A stretch of DNA of 64,000 bases from contig NW_023503400.1 of NCBI RefSeq assembly GCF_014529535.1, positions 1 through 64,000 of the forward strand, read 5' to 3'. Origin of the DNA: Bradysia coprophila. Lineage: Eukaryota; Arthropoda; Insecta; Diptera; Sciaridae. The notes beneath the pieces are model-generated. The model saw only the letters and a list, made by a program, of their open reading frames with translations. It made no database searches and was not told the DNA's origin. Position numbers and translations under genes: made by a program. Shown piece after piece: positions 1 through 13,419 of the stretch. Position 1 is the first letter of the stretch. Every line of letters begins with the position of its first letter.

Positions 1-175
1 GTGGGTTGGCCTGTAGACGCGCCACATTTTTTTTCATAGTACTTCATTCTCTGCGACTTATTTTCATGTGAACTAACTTCACATTTGTCATTACAGAACA
101 AAATGTCACCATATAAAGTTGGTTCACATGAAAATAAGCGTAGTGACAGCAGTAATTTTATGACAGAATGTACTA
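1..175. repeat. Imperfect palindromic repeat, copy 1
   Basis: A 17-bp arm at 57-73 is the exact reverse complement of 122-138, and pairing extends a few bases further inward with one mismatch. The leading part (about 7-80, TGGCCTGTAGACGCGCCACA onward) recurs with changes at about 399-475. It looks like a degraded foldback or MITE-type element; no target duplication is visible. Confidence 0.55.
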
Positions 176-394
176 ACATATGGGAAAACTCTTTTACATT
201 TCTTCTTAGTTTATAAACATCATTCTACTATAATTCAGATAAATTTTCTCAATTCAATTGAGACTGTGATGCCCAAGTATATTTGCAAATACTCAAATAT
301 GGCTTATAATTACTACAAAAATTTTGTCTTCTTACTTGATATCTCATTAAAACTATTTATGGTAGCAAAACGTTTTTGCTATGCGTAGAAAGCC

Positions 395-540
395 GCGATT
401 GGCCTGTAGAGGCGCCACAATTCTTTTCAGTACTTCCTTCTTTGCGCTCTATTTTCAGGTGATATAACTTCATTCTGGTAAATTACCCAAGAAATGTTAT
501 AGCAGTGAAGTTGGTTCACAAACAAATAGATCGCTAACAT
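395..540. repeat. Imperfect palindromic repeat, copy 2
   Basis: This repeats the layout of the element at 1-175: TGGCCTGTAGAGGCGCCACA, then a left arm near 445-472 and its inverted partner near 503-535. Identity to copy 1 is moderate, so the two insertions are old or come from different subfamilies. Confidence 0.5.
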
Positions 541-564
541 AGGTTTCTTCCATCGTACGGTAAA

Positions 565-770
565 AACGAATTTTGACAGGCCGAAAACAACCGAACGTCA
601 TCCACAGAAGCAAACATAACAGCAACTTAAACAAATTTGTTCGTTAAAACTTCAAAGTGAGTTTGTGTTGGCTTCTCTGTGGATGACGATTGACATTTTG
701 AAACCTATTATAAAATATACGAGAAATGTAATAGAATTCGTGACTGCGAAAGTCTATTACATTTGAGCTA
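565..770. repeat. Two further small inverted repeats upstream of MANF
   Basis: CGTCATCCACAGAAGC near 596-611 pairs with 671-688 apart from a 2-base gap, enclosing about 60 bp. Then 725-735 and 753-763 form a perfect 11-bp inverted repeat around a short loop. They are probably MITE remnants in the MANF 5' flank. A regulatory role cannot be judged from sequence alone. I see nothing else between 770 and the MANF leader. Confidence 0.45.
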
Positions 771-1206
771 AAGTTTCCTCATAGGGAATCATACCTAACA
801 AATTTTATTTAAATTATCCCTCTACAAATCGAGCATTGGTTCTATTTTGTAGGTATCATCACTGTCATTTCGACACACTGGGCATACGTTGTCCAATCAT
901 ATTTCGCCAAGTTTTGTTTTATATTGGACCAGGATAGAGGAGTCGCTTTGTACAATTTCATTTTGTTCAATAAAAATCGTAGACCAAACAGTATCAACCG
1001 GTGCCACGAAAAACTTCTGCTTTAGCATTACATATGTGAGTAGTTTATTATCTGTAATAATTCTGGTGACCATTTTAAGTGGATTTAGCGTAAATTCTAA
1101 CCTCAAACCAATTATTTGGTGACGTGAAAGAATCGAATTTGTAAACTTAATCCATTCGAACGGAAACACCGAACATTTATTTATTTTTGTCATTATTTAC
1201 AGAAAC

Positions 1207-1852
1207 ATGGCAAACTATACGCTTCTTGGGTTAGTCCTATTCTCACTAGTATTCACCGCCCTAGCTCTGAAAGACGACGAATGTGAAGGTATGCGAACAT
1301 TTAATTTCACAGTAATCTAAATTCCTAATTTTTCTTCGTTGTTCAGTGTGTGTAAAGACTGTGGATAATTTCGCCAAATCATTAGATGAAAGCACAAAGA
1401 AAGATCCAAAATTGATCGAAGAAGAATTCCGAAAATTTTGTAAAACTTCAAAGAATAAGGAACATCGATTCGTAAGTATTCCACATATACCGCATAAAGC
1501 CAATTCGTAACATTCTCTAATGAAATTCTGTTACCGTTTTCAGTGTTACTACTTAGGCGGTCTTGAGGAATCAGCTACAGGTATTTTGGGTGAATTGTCC
1601 AAGCCGTTGAGTTGGTCGATGCCAGCCGATAAAATTTGTGAAAAACTAAAAAAGAAAGACGCTCAAATCTGTGATCTCCGGTTCGAGAAACAAATCGATT
1701 TGAACACAGTGGACTTGAAAAAATTAAAAGTTCGCGACCTGAAGAAAATCTTGAACGATTGGGATGAATTATGTGATGGATGTCTAGAGAAAACTGATTA
1801 CATTAAGAGGATAGAAGAACTAAAACCAAAATACAGCAGAACTGAATTATAA
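1207..1852 (+). CDS. MANF: MANF (mesencephalic astrocyte-derived neurotrophic factor / ARMET)
   Basis: A secreted and ER-luminal protein of the unfolded-protein response. Three coding exons (1207-1288, 1347-1471, 1544-1852; GT-AG borders, introns 58 and 72 nt) give 171 residues, close to the family's usual size. Residues 1-20 form a signal peptide. Eight cysteines follow (26, 29, 59, 70, 101, 112, 146, 149), the family number: the N-terminal saposin-like half holds CEVC and the C-terminal SAP-like half holds the CDGC motif. The stretch [11 protein letters not shown] and the block [14 protein letters not shown] are close to the mammalian protein. The C-terminus RTEL resembles the RTDL ER-retention tail. 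An acceptor-like TTATTTACAG ends 4 nt before the ATG, so a 5'-UTR intron is likely. The gene looks intact and functional. Confidence 0.96.
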
Positions 1853-4800
1853 TTAGTGATGGTTAGGGAATCTTTAATTTATTGAAAATTAAACCGAATT
1901 AAAACCAATTCTTTTTTGTATACCATTTTTGCATTTCAATTTTCATCATCATCAACAATATACGGTGTGAGAACCTCCGGACATGCACCATTAGTAGGAC
2001 ACGTATTGTTCTTTCATTGGTAAACTTTATTATGAATGAAATAACAATATGGTCCGTCTGCTGGTACCTATTAGAACATACTAGAGTGCCCCAAACATTG
2101 TGGTTTTAATCAGTAACTGATGTCAAAAATATTTAATTTACTCAAAAAGACATGTATCAGTCAATGACTGATTCAGTCATATATATGTACTCTATGCATT
2201 AGAAAAAACAATGAAATGTGTATGTAGTAGTACCTTTTCTGAAACATCAGAGATAACTGGTGTTCTTTAAGAAAAGATTAGGAGATTTTCTGAATTATCT
2301 GAGAAAAGTGATTAATAGCAGCAGGTAAGTGTAATGACATAATTATAAAAAGATGCTGACAATGATCAGAACTCTAAATGATATCAAAATCGATTAACCA
2401 TCGATTATAAACCGTTAATGCGACAAAATTAGGTATGATATAGCCTCTCATTCATATTAAATTTTTCTATGTAAAGTTATATTAGCCAGAGCCCGGTACG
2501 GGCATGGAAATATGGGGTATCCTGGTAGCCTAGTTGTCGGGAAATTTGTATACCGGGAAATCGAGTCTTCCCTAAACAAAGCGCCGGTAACTGTATGAAC
2601 TGAGAAATCAGTTTTAAGTTTTTGGTGACTCTGTTACCGTGTACATTATTTCTATGCCCAGTCTGGTACTTGTTTGGTAAACCAACTTTCTCTTAACCTG
2701 AAGTTATTTTGTCTTCGATAACCTGACCTGCTCGGAAATTATCCAAGAAATTTATTTAAATCTCTAGAAAAAAGTTAGGACAAATCAAGTAACATATAAC
2801 TGAAAATTCTGTAATGATTCTATAATGCGCTTGCAGTCTGAGAAAGGCTAATTGTATGGTACACTGTTTGCAGTAGGTGTTTCACCCCAAGTTAAAGGAA
2901 AAGTTGAAGAAAAATTATTAAGCAACACTTGCCACTTGACTACGTTCTTACTATCATCACTAACATATTCATAAAACTTGTTATGCTTATTGAACGGGGA
3001 TTTTTTTCTCGTTCAAATAAATGCGCCACAAAAAATGTGTCAAATAAATTTAGCAAACAGATGACGCCAGTGTTTCACAGTATTGACGTTTTGCCTGTGG
3101 AAAAAATTGTATGTGAGTCACTTTTCTCAGTTTGTCTTGAGTTTTCTTCGATGCAATTTCTTAATTCGCTTAAAAAAGTTGTATTAACACACCAAACTTC
3201 AATCAATCGCAATTTACAATCAATTTCAATGTCTACTAAAGTGTCGCGAAAATATAATTTAAGTGGATCGTGTGTGTGTATTACATTGTGAAAAGGAAAT
3301 TCATTCATTAAAATTGTAAAAAGTTTGTGCCGCAAAATTGCATTTACAAGCAATAAAAAAAATCAACACGAAATATAGTCCATCGTTTAATCTTTTGTGT
3401 GCTTAATGTAAGTAAATTATGTGATTACCTAGATGCTATGAATACTGATGGACTTCGTAAATTCAATTGAAATTTCCACTAATTCGGATTATTATCGACA
3501 AAATACATCGTTCACGTAATGTAACTATTTAACCTTTTATATTAAGGCGTTCCTCATGCTGCACTATTTCTTAATTTAATCTCTTGTTACTCTGTTCATA
3601 TTCAATTTATCTTTGTTATTGTTGGTTGAATGAGCGATTCGTTGTTTCATTTCTAGTAGGAAACAAAATTTTGAAATATCTGCGATTACATTGTTAGATA
3701 CGTGTGTTTATCGATGTTGCCCGTGTCACGTCAATGCACTTCGGCACATTCGTTTCGTCCATTCATTATCCAATAACAAATCTACATTGTATATCCCATA
3801 CATAGACGCACAAACATCTTTCAGTGAAACGTTTTTTTTTCCTCTTCCACTTTCTACGTTCCCTCAATACTACATTTATTGTTCCATTACACACTACGTG
3901 CAATGTTCTAACAAAATAATGATGGAAACGAAATTTTCAATAGAGTCATGTACGTATAATTTGATTGTTGTCGCCGCCTCACCCAGTTTCAGTTCTTTTC
4001 GTGTCATGCCCAAAAGTTATATTTCCATTCTAAAGCAATTGAAAGGCATAATTTGATGTGGTTACTGTATTTGTGCAACATAATCTATGTGGTAATTGGT
4101 ATACATGTAGTATTTGTTGTTGTTGGAATGCGGTCGATTGAGTATATATACACAACGCGGTGTAATTATCCTACCGTCTCGTCACCGCAATCATAATCAA
4201 ACAGAAAATACCAGTTTCACACAGTAACTTATTTCGTACCTTTAAGACGGTTAGATTCTTAATCTTATCGGCAGTACGAAAATTTATTTGATTGACTGAT
4301 AGGTTGATGGTAATTTCATGCACTACGTTAGTAATCTGTCATCGATTACGCGTAGTTATGACGATAAAAGTAAATGAGGAGCTAGTGCTCGTTTGTATAG
4401 TTGGTTAAGCTTAGGGTATTTTTGTCGAATATTTTACTGGAAAGTCAACTGAAAAACTTACAATGACAGAAAAGTCAAAATCGACATGTACATCTAGATT
4501 TTCCATTTTAGTACTTCATTCCTGTTGGGAGCGAGTGCCTAACGAAAATTTCGATAAACAATGTCTAGATTTTCATTTGTTCAACGAAAATGTTACCTTT
4601 CTCTCCCTCTTCATTATTGAAATGCATTCAAAACTTTATCTGACGAAACAAAATATTTGTCGACATCGAACCGTTTCCTTGTTTCCCCGCAATGTACTTT
4701 CTTCGGAAACAAAACAGGCTCAATAATACATTCCAAAAACTGTAAATGGTACCAAGAAAACTGATACGACTTCATATCATTCGCTACGAAGACAAAATCT

Positions 4801-7560
4801 TCAATTTTTACTTAATTCTAAATGCAGTCAATCCACCTGCTTTATGTCTGATAAAATAGTAATTAATGTTTAGTATCTCTTCATCCATAAATACAAATTT
4901 AATCGTTTCCCTTTTCGAAGATGTTTGTTTTATTTATTCCGATTTTTTTTTTGAACTTTGATTTATCAGTCAGATCCGTTTGATGCCATACATACATCGA
5001 TTGATCTCAAGTTATAATTTTCTGTTTATTTTAAACTGTTTAGAGTGTAGACGCTTAACGAACTGCGTGTTTTTTTATTGACAAAATTTCATTCAAGTTT
5101 ACTCTTATCCGCTTAATAGTAGATGTACAAATAATGCATTTCAGTTTGTATGAAACTGATAAATATTTGAAGATGTTTCCTATAGATGATAACGCTACTT
5201 TTCCATTTCCATTTTCCATTTCGTATAATTATATTGTTGGACGGAAACGGGTAACCATCTGTTATCGGCATTAACGACAGTAATAAGTGATGAGTTCTAG
5301 TTAGTAATCTTTAAATGATTAAATGAAGCAAATCCTCGATTGATAAACAATAGAAGTAATAGATTTGGTTATCATTATATGTTTGTCTCTTCTGGAAGTT
5401 TAAACCTCTTCATTCAAGCGAAACTGGTACGTTAGTTTTACTCAACAGCTCGGTAAAGTTTAACTTATTTCACCACTGAAAAACTTTACCTCGGCTTTCA
5501 GACTAGACAAACTTTCATTTCTTTGGGACATTTGATTGAATTGACATCTAGTTTCATCTAGCTTGGCTTGGATCATGAAATTATGTATAAAAAAATCCCA
5601 CTCATTTTCTACTCGATTTTCTACATGTGCCCACTATTCCAAAAATGAAAGTAAAATTCTGAAATTTTGAGTGCACCACAAGAGGTTATCAACATTATTG
5701 CGAACACTAATTGTTCTAATTGAGAGATTTAGTAGAAATGAGCAGATAAACAAATAAGCAAACAGATGAATAATATAGTAAACAAACAATAAAATCCACT
5801 AATGATTCGTGATATTTGAAAAAAATATATTCTTTATTGGACCATGCATTATAAGTGAAACGAGTTTTCTAATTGCCTTGGCTAATAACAAAAACGCATT
5901 TCATTATTACCTTTAATGGGTAAATAGTTTGTCTCCTTGGAACTGCGTGACCTGTTTCTTTGTTCGAATATCGAACAACTGTGAGTCGCTATTAACTGGA
6001 TAAATGACTTTACAGAAAATAATATTCTATCCGTAATGATTCTTGATAAATTCAATTCCATCGAAATGGTTATCTCGGGATTATTCTCATAGAATTCGAC
6101 TACATAGAGCCCGTAATATACAAAAATCCGTTAAGTGCACGATTATTGTTTGATATTGCTAGAAAAACGAAACATCATTATCATTCATTATTGCTTTGTG
6201 CACCATTGATTTGAAGCTAAATGATTTTTAAATTGAAGAAGTTAGCGTTCTCATTAATGAGAGATTATTATGTGAACCGACAAATGACTACAACCAGACA
6301 TTTCATGTTGTTTTCGAGATTCATACACTGGTTCTGTCTCTATAATTGTCTTTATTCATTTTTCTGCTGGCTATGACATAATGGACAAAACAAGATAAAT
6401 TTTTAACAGTATCACACATGTGACCTCATAAAGAATTAGAGCCGAGTGATAACAAGATTGAATTGCATAACTCGATAAACAGTTTTGAACGACACAGCCC
6501 AACCAACTCAATATATTCAATTTGTCTCGTTTATTCATTACAACATATACCGCCAAATTATATATTTAATCGACCGAACATAATGTATCTACTTAAAATT
6601 TCCTAACGCCGAATTATATATAGAAATTTGTTTGGGACATGAAATAAACTTAAGGTCAAGTATATAATCTCATCATTCTATTTTAAAGTACCCGTACTCG
6701 CTTAACATACTATAATAACTGTTTAGTCGTATGTTTCTGATAAAACGTAGATGATGTTCTGAGAACGAAAAAAAAAAAAAACTGAAACCGTTCGTCTCGA
6801 ATATAAACATATTCATTGATAATCATACTTCCAAAGTCCATGCGAGACATGAATTCTAAATAATTCCCGATCAGCATGCACATCAGTTTATATTGACCGC
6901 AGAGATGACTGTTAGCTGTTCACATTGCTCACTTGTATTCTACATTAGCGTCGTCATATAATTAAATTAATGATTTAAATTGCTCGTGAATGAATCACTT
7001 TGGCCTCTAACAACGACAAACGATATCATTTAGAATAATTCATTATTTTTCATCTTACTTTTATTGTAATAAAAATTGTCGAGAGAATAAAAAGTTTTTA
7101 TGGCTCAGAAATTAAAATATTTTAGGAATAATGTCGGTGAATGTGGTATTATATCTGCACCAGCAGTCAAGGTTCCCTTCCAAAAAAAATATATATTATT
7201 TTGATTCTATTATGTATAAACTCGGTGTAGATGCCATGTTTTCAAATCATGTTATTTATCATCGTTAACATTTTGTGTGTTAATGGTTTCCATCACTTTA
7301 TGGTTCACCATCTCTTTATTACAATAACAAATCCTTTATCTCCGGTTAATTCATTCGTATTTTTACTGGTTCGTTGGACTAATGTAAATAATGTGCACGA
7401 ACAAGCACAAACCTTAAAAAAAATTGAAATTTCTTCCTGCATCCTCATCGGATATATTTTGTTTATTTATTGTTACAGAATGTTATGCGACTACGATGTT
7501 GTATGTTAATTTTGTTTTTAATTTTTTTGAACAGATTTATTGTGTTTTTATCGAGGGGTG
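1853..7560. other. Long intergenic stretch, no gene seen
   Basis: AT-rich DNA with only short ORFs (all under ~125 codons) that show no recognisable domain, no splice-linked continuation and low-complexity composition. A TATA-like TATATATAC lies near 4143-4151, but nothing coding is linked to it. I see no tRNA, rRNA or transposon ORF here. Confidence 0.6.
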
Positions 7561-7568
7561 ACGCACTT

Positions 7569-8067
7569 CCATTTAATCCATTTAATCCATTAAATCCATT
7601 AAATCCATTTAATCCATTTAATCCAAAAAAAATTTTTAGTTTTACCGAAATAATTAGGCTACCCACCTGAAAAATTTGTAAAGTAATTGCGAAAAATAGA
7701 TTTGCACGATCCCCAGCTCGTTTAAGTACTCGTGAGGTATAGGAAAAGAATTTTTGTGAAAAATGGTATTAAATTTATTTAATCCATTTAATCCATTTAA
7801 TCCACTTTACACCAAAAACTCCTAAAAGTGGATTTTTTCGCTTTTTAACATTGTAGTATGAGTTGTAGTACGTGGTTCGATCAAAATCAACAATTTTTAA
7901 GACTTTTACAGTATTTGGTAAAATGAACTTTTTTCCTATTTAATCCATTTAATCCAATTTTTATTCCATTTAATCCATTAAATCCATTTAATCCATTTAA
8001 TCCATTTAATCCATTTAATCCATTTAATCCATTTAATACCATTTAATCCATTTAATCCATTTAATCT
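7569..8067. repeat. ATTTAATCC nonamer satellite, three blocks
   Basis: Tandem copies of ATTTAATCC (variant ATTAAATCC) occur at about 7569-7627, 7774-7803 and 7938-8067, separated by unique AT-rich spacers. The periodicity is 9 nt, so both strands carry short artificial ORFs (Asn-Pro-Phe repeats). These are not genes. Confidence 0.85.
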
Positions 8068-10799
8068 AGAAGTGAGTTACCCCTCGGTTTTTATGATTAT
8101 TTTTGATAAATTGTAGAAATGCGTGCATAACTTACACAATTAAGTGTTTTTATTATTTAAAAACTCGAATTTTTAATAAAATGAATTAAATCTGTAAGTG
8201 GTTTGTCCTCTTCAAAAGAAATACATAAAGTGAAACTTTACCTTGGCAGTGTAATTAAGCACCCCAAGTAGTCTCCCGAGTAATATGGGTATATAGAATC
8301 TTAGAGACTGAAATTATAGGAATAAACAAAAGTGTTATATTGTTGTGGTTTCTTCGTTATTTTCTCCAAACTGTTCACTCTTATTAAGTTTTAAGTTGAT
8401 AAAATTCAAATGTTCTAACATAAATTTTAAAAAATACGAGATTTGCTAATTCACAGTTTCAAACGTCGAAAGTTAGAGTCTCTTAATTATGCTCCTATGT
8501 AGCTATGTCAACAATGTTTAGAAGAAATTCATGGTTTCTAGATTTCGAGAAACAGTAAAAATGTTGCCGTATAATGATGGAATCTGTTACCTCTTTTGTT
8601 GAAAGTATTGCCTAATGTTTGATATTTTTTTTATTTCATTCGAGTAAACATATACTACTCTATAAACCACATCGCTTATTTTTCGATGTTCTTTGCTGTT
8701 GATAACAGCTAATTAGCCGTTTCGTCTCTATTCCTCATTCAACTTGTCCAGCGACTTAAATGAAAACAGAAAAACTTACAGAAATACAGCATTTAAGCTT
8801 TCGTAACAATGTCTCTTCGGCATACTGCAAAAGAGTTTGGCAGCCGGATCAGACCATTTGCGGCGTTTCCTTTTTATGGAAATTCGGTGGAAACGATATG
8901 TAATTATTTTCTTTCAACCATCAACCATCAATGCTAATTTCCAAAATCTGTGAATGAAAACACAGCAATATTCTTCGTCAAGGAAATGTGTCCTCATCAT
9001 CATGTCATATCGTTATTACTATTTCAGACAGTTGTTATTACTTTTTACATACATTCGTGCAACCTACCCCAAAACCTTCACTTTCGTTTACAAAACAACA
9101 TCATTCGTATGACATTTACATATTCCATTACCCACTCGGCTTAACATTGTTTGTCTTGTACTTTATTTGGTTTATTCAGTTGTTTATTTATATCACATCA
9201 GACAAATCAGATGATACAATCCCATATCAAACACATAAATCTCTTGCCATATCATCAGTATGACCGTTAGTTGGTCGAGTTAAATTAATAAACTCATTAT
9301 TAATATTGAAAAATTGCCTGTAGTTTCCGTATTCACCTCTGACTCCGCCGAGTGTTATTTGTATGGAAAATATTTTATTATACAAACAACAGTAAAATAT
9401 GTGATAACATAAATATTGAACCGAGTGTCCCAGTTGGTGATAATAATTGGTCTAAAAATAAAATACAAAGTTCACCATTCCATATGACACTATAAACGAA
9501 TATCAAGTCGATGTTCAGCCGCTTGGTTTGAATTTATTTTGATTCTTTTTTTTTAAATACTGTGTGATACGGCGATGGTCTAATTTATTGTTTGGCTTTG
9601 TGATGTATACAAGTATGCGATGTCGCTGTCGCTCAAATAAGCTTTCTGAGCTTAAAATCTCTAAATGATGCACTGTATGGACGAGTAAAGTATTGACTAT
9701 CTTTCAAACTAAGAGCATTTGAATCTGAGAAATTCTGTTTATTTCGGTTGCTTTTCCTTGAAAATAACGTAAATAATTAATTTACCTCAGAATTCTACTT
9801 TATTGTTTAAAATTTACTTTTAGAACGAATGCAGATTTACATAAATTGTTGAAGAAAAAAAAATTATTTAATGCCAGCGAGAGACAGTCTACCACAATTT
9901 AAATTATATAATTTATTGTCGGTTCGCTTTATTTATTTGTTAAACAATTAATTTCGTTTACATAGGAACATGAAATCGTCTTCGTGTATAGTATGTAGGA
10001 AAGCAGATTAATTTCAACTTATGAGTTAGTCTCTCAGTGGTTGTAGTTTTATTCATTTCGTGGCTACAAAAGTTTTCCGTTTATTTTCCGACCACATTCA
10101 CTGAACAAATATTGCCACCATATATATACAGAGTCAGCAGAGGTAGGATTTGCAACGATAAATAAAGTAAATTTTACCTTTCGTTTCAAAAATTTAACCG
10201 ACTGAGTCTCCATCGTGCAGACTAAAGCTCTATAAATTGCACGTTTTAATGGACATAACCGAGTCTGCAATTCTATTAAAACAGGATTTTAAATTACATC
10301 ATTACATCAATGTCATAATTCATTTTCTTTCTATGAAAGCTGTTTAACGATTAATGAATGATAAAAAAAAAGTTCAAATGATTTACGGGCTTGGTTTTTT
10401 TTTTATCGCAGATAGATCTACGAATTGATTAGTTCGGCATTTCTATGACCCCACCTTTAGCGTGATGGAGATCGAAAAATCTACCATTTTCTCCTATCCG
10501 ATTTTCACCCATAGCTAAATTATAGGCAAACGTAGACATGAACATTTCATAGATCGATTAGCCATAACTCAAATCGGTTTATATACTCCTTTTGAGGTTT
10601 CTTACTAAAGCATTTAAAGAGCATAAGAACACCTTATTTGCCTGATACGAAATGCAAATGCGTGTAAAGCCACAAATCTTTAGTCGATTTAATTATGAAG
10701 TCGAACTTGAAATATCAAACATGAGACCATAGAGAGAGAAAAAAAAACTTTTATTTGGGTTCTTTATGATTTCGGGCTAAAACACGCAGCCCCGCCACA
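8068..10799. other. Intergenic stretch, nothing recognised
   Basis: AT-rich, with short ORFs only. I find no domain, RNA gene or clear repeat up to the LINE target duplication that begins at 10801. Confidence 0.55.
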
Positions 10800-10800
10800 C

Positions 10801-11326
10801 ATAATTATCAATTAGTGAATAAGGTTGTAATAAACATCCACATTACGTCATAATTTCAACATAACAACAACATAAGTCATTATCAGTCAGTGGTATGCAT
10901 AATTTTTCGATTTCAAGAAATTTGACACGAAGCTTTTAGTGAAATTATAATGAGCCGAGAACATTTTTTCAGAACCAATTTAATTTGAAGGAAGGAATGT
11001 GAGTGAAGTAATCTTTTCGAAATAAATGTACCTGCCATGCAACCTGATGATTGCGTTGACATTGATAAGAGTGTTATAACATTTTCCGTAAAGCAATCCA
11101 TAATGCATTACTAACAATGTTTTCTGAGGTGATAAAGTTTGGGTTGAAATTTATTTAATTCTTTTAGTGCAACATAAAAGCGACTGTTTCTAATTGTTCA
11201 CTTCTGTCTGACGTATTTTAAACTTTTAACTCATTGATTAGTGTTGGCGTTTCTCAAAAGTGTGGGCAAACTGTCATCGTGTGTTTGAAGATAGTCGATA
11301 GTCGTGTTGTAGGTTTCCAGACTTAG
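10801..11326. repeat. 526-bp direct repeat, left copy (LINE target duplication)
   Basis: By eye, every base matches 23151-23676. The copy ends exactly where LINE sequence begins (11327). The right copy begins immediately after the LINE's AATTC-repeat tail. It encodes nothing recognisable and is ordinary AT-rich host DNA. The best reading is a very long target-site duplication made when the LINE inserted. The identity implies a recent event. Confidence 0.85.
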
Positions 11327-13235
11327 CTTAACCGCTTATCACGACGTTCTTCCGTAATTCAAATGGAAATGACTTTAATCCGACCAACTCAACCGAGTCC
11401 AATACAGCAAGTTTAATCCACGAACCAGAACGTACGCATTCATTGGCCATTTTTTATGACAACGCACGAAGCATCACGAACAAAAAGAACATTTCCATGA
11501 AAATCGAACTATCCATATACAAGTTGCTTTGTTTCACGGAATCACAGCTTAGCGGTGGACAATCCAGCAGTGTGTATTTCCCAAGCATATTTAATGTTTA
11601 TCGTTGCGATCGCAAAATTCAGACATTGAGGCGTTCTGGTGGCGTAGCGATTTTGGTGCATTGTTCATTACAAAGCAGATCAATTGTGTTCACTTCCACA
11701 CTCGATTCCGACGATGAGAGCGAATTTCTAGCGGTTGAGATACGTATAAAACCACAGCCATTAATCGTCTATGTATGTTACCTCAGCATTTTCAACCTGG
11801 AAGTTGCACTGAAGCATTATCATCGGGTAAAATTCATCGTAGAGAATTATCGTAGTCATAAAATTATTGTCATGGGCGACTTCAATCTGCACGACATAAA
11901 TTGGACAAGTGATGATGATGACGAAAACGTATATTTGCCACACGCTACAGCAGATACGAGTATGAGCGGAAATCGATCTAGATATCACACCGACGCACTT
12001 GACTTCTTGGACAAAATGCTTAGCCTGCCTTTATCTCAAATATCGAATTTCCGAAATAGATCTTCAAATGTGTTGGACTTGGTTTTCGTGAATAATTCAA
12101 GCGATTTCAAGCTAAGTGAAGACAACTACACCATCATCGACAAAACGCAACAAGACACCTACCACGTCCCATACGAAATCAAATTAGATTATTCGAAATC
12201 ATCATCGATTGCGGAAACTATCACCGTTCGACAATATAAACGAGGAAATTATGAAAGGATGTCACACCAATTAGAAGCAATTAATTTCCAGCACGAATTT
12301 AGCGTGAGAGACGACGATTCAGCATACGAATTTTTCATTCAGACTATGCAATCTCTGATTGAGCAGAATATTCCGACAAAAACGATCAAGAAATACTCGA
12401 ACAGACCAAAGTGGTGGAATCAACATTTGCAACATTTGAAAAATCGCCGTAATAAACTGCACAAGCGGAAGGATGATGGGTTGACATCTAAGGATGAATA
12501 TTTGGCAGCAGAAATAGCTTTCAGTGATGAATGCGACCGTCGTTTTAATGAATTTAACCTGCACACACAAGAAAACATCAAGTCAAACCCGTCGGAATTT
12601 TGGAAATTTGTTAAAATCAACGGTGGTGTTGAAAAGTATCCAGATGTAATGAAACTTGATGATAAAATTGGCACAACTACGGATGAAATAGTCAATCTAT
12701 TTGCTGACTATTTCGAATCTATTCACGTACCCGACAATGGAAACTGGAACTTCGACGATATTTATATTCCAATAGATGGTGCAGAGGATATTAATCTATC
12801 GTTGTTCGACATTGAAGCAGCAATACATTCGCTTGACTGGAAGGGTGGAGCTGGACCTGATGACATCAAGCCGTTAGTGATCAAAATGTGTGCATCAGCT
12901 TCAACGTGGCCTATTTGGCTATTATATCAAAAATCGTTCGACTCTGGAAAAATTGCGGCCACAGCGAAAAGGTCGCGAATAGTTCCGGTACATAAGAAAG
13001 GTGACAAATCGAACATTAGGAACTACAGAGTTGTTGCCATTCAAACGATGATTCTTAAAATCCACGAAATTGCCGTAAAGCGGAAGATCAGCGGAAAAAT
13101 CCAGCCTCAACTGAAAAGTGCTCAGCATGGATTCAGGGACAAAAGATCAGTCGTAACGAATCTGCTCGGGTTATCTATACTGGCACATACTGCATTTGAA
13201 CGATCAGCTCAGCTTGACATATTTTATGGTGACTA

Positions 13236-13255
13236 CTCAAGTGGTATTCCGACCG
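13236..13255 (+). repeat. Left terminal inverted repeat of the CMC transposon
   Basis: CTCAAGTGGT is matched perfectly by the complement of the right end, followed by about 10 bases alignable with one gap (ATTCCGACC against TCCTTGACC). The target TA lies just outside, at 13234-13235. Confidence 0.85.
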
Positions 13256-13419
13256 CATCAGAAAATTGTCACGACCATGTCGATAATGAAGTTCGAATTT
13301 TTGTTAGGACATCATAAAATTTGATTTTGACAGTTATGTTTTCCGAAACGCGTTATCGAGCCGCGAGCATTTAACTTTGACATTCGTAAAATATCACGCG
13401 TAGAGCAAAACAACTAAAA

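Noticed and set aside
2929-4056. ORFs of about 120 codons in the MANF downstream region
   Set aside because: Start at non-ATG codons, composition like the surrounding AT-rich DNA, no splice-linked extension or domain.
4140-4260. TATA-like TATATATAC and downstream leader-like sequence as a gene promoter
   Set aside because: Such words are expected often in AT-rich DNA, and no linked exon could be identified.
7463-7670. Overlapping sense and antisense ORFs with Asn-Pro-Phe or Asn-Gly-Leu repeats
   Set aside because: Translation of the ATTTAATCC satellite, not genes.
13236-13317. Apparent C-terminal extension of the first LINE ORF half
   Set aside because: This is the left end of the inserted DNA transposon, read through by chance to a stop.
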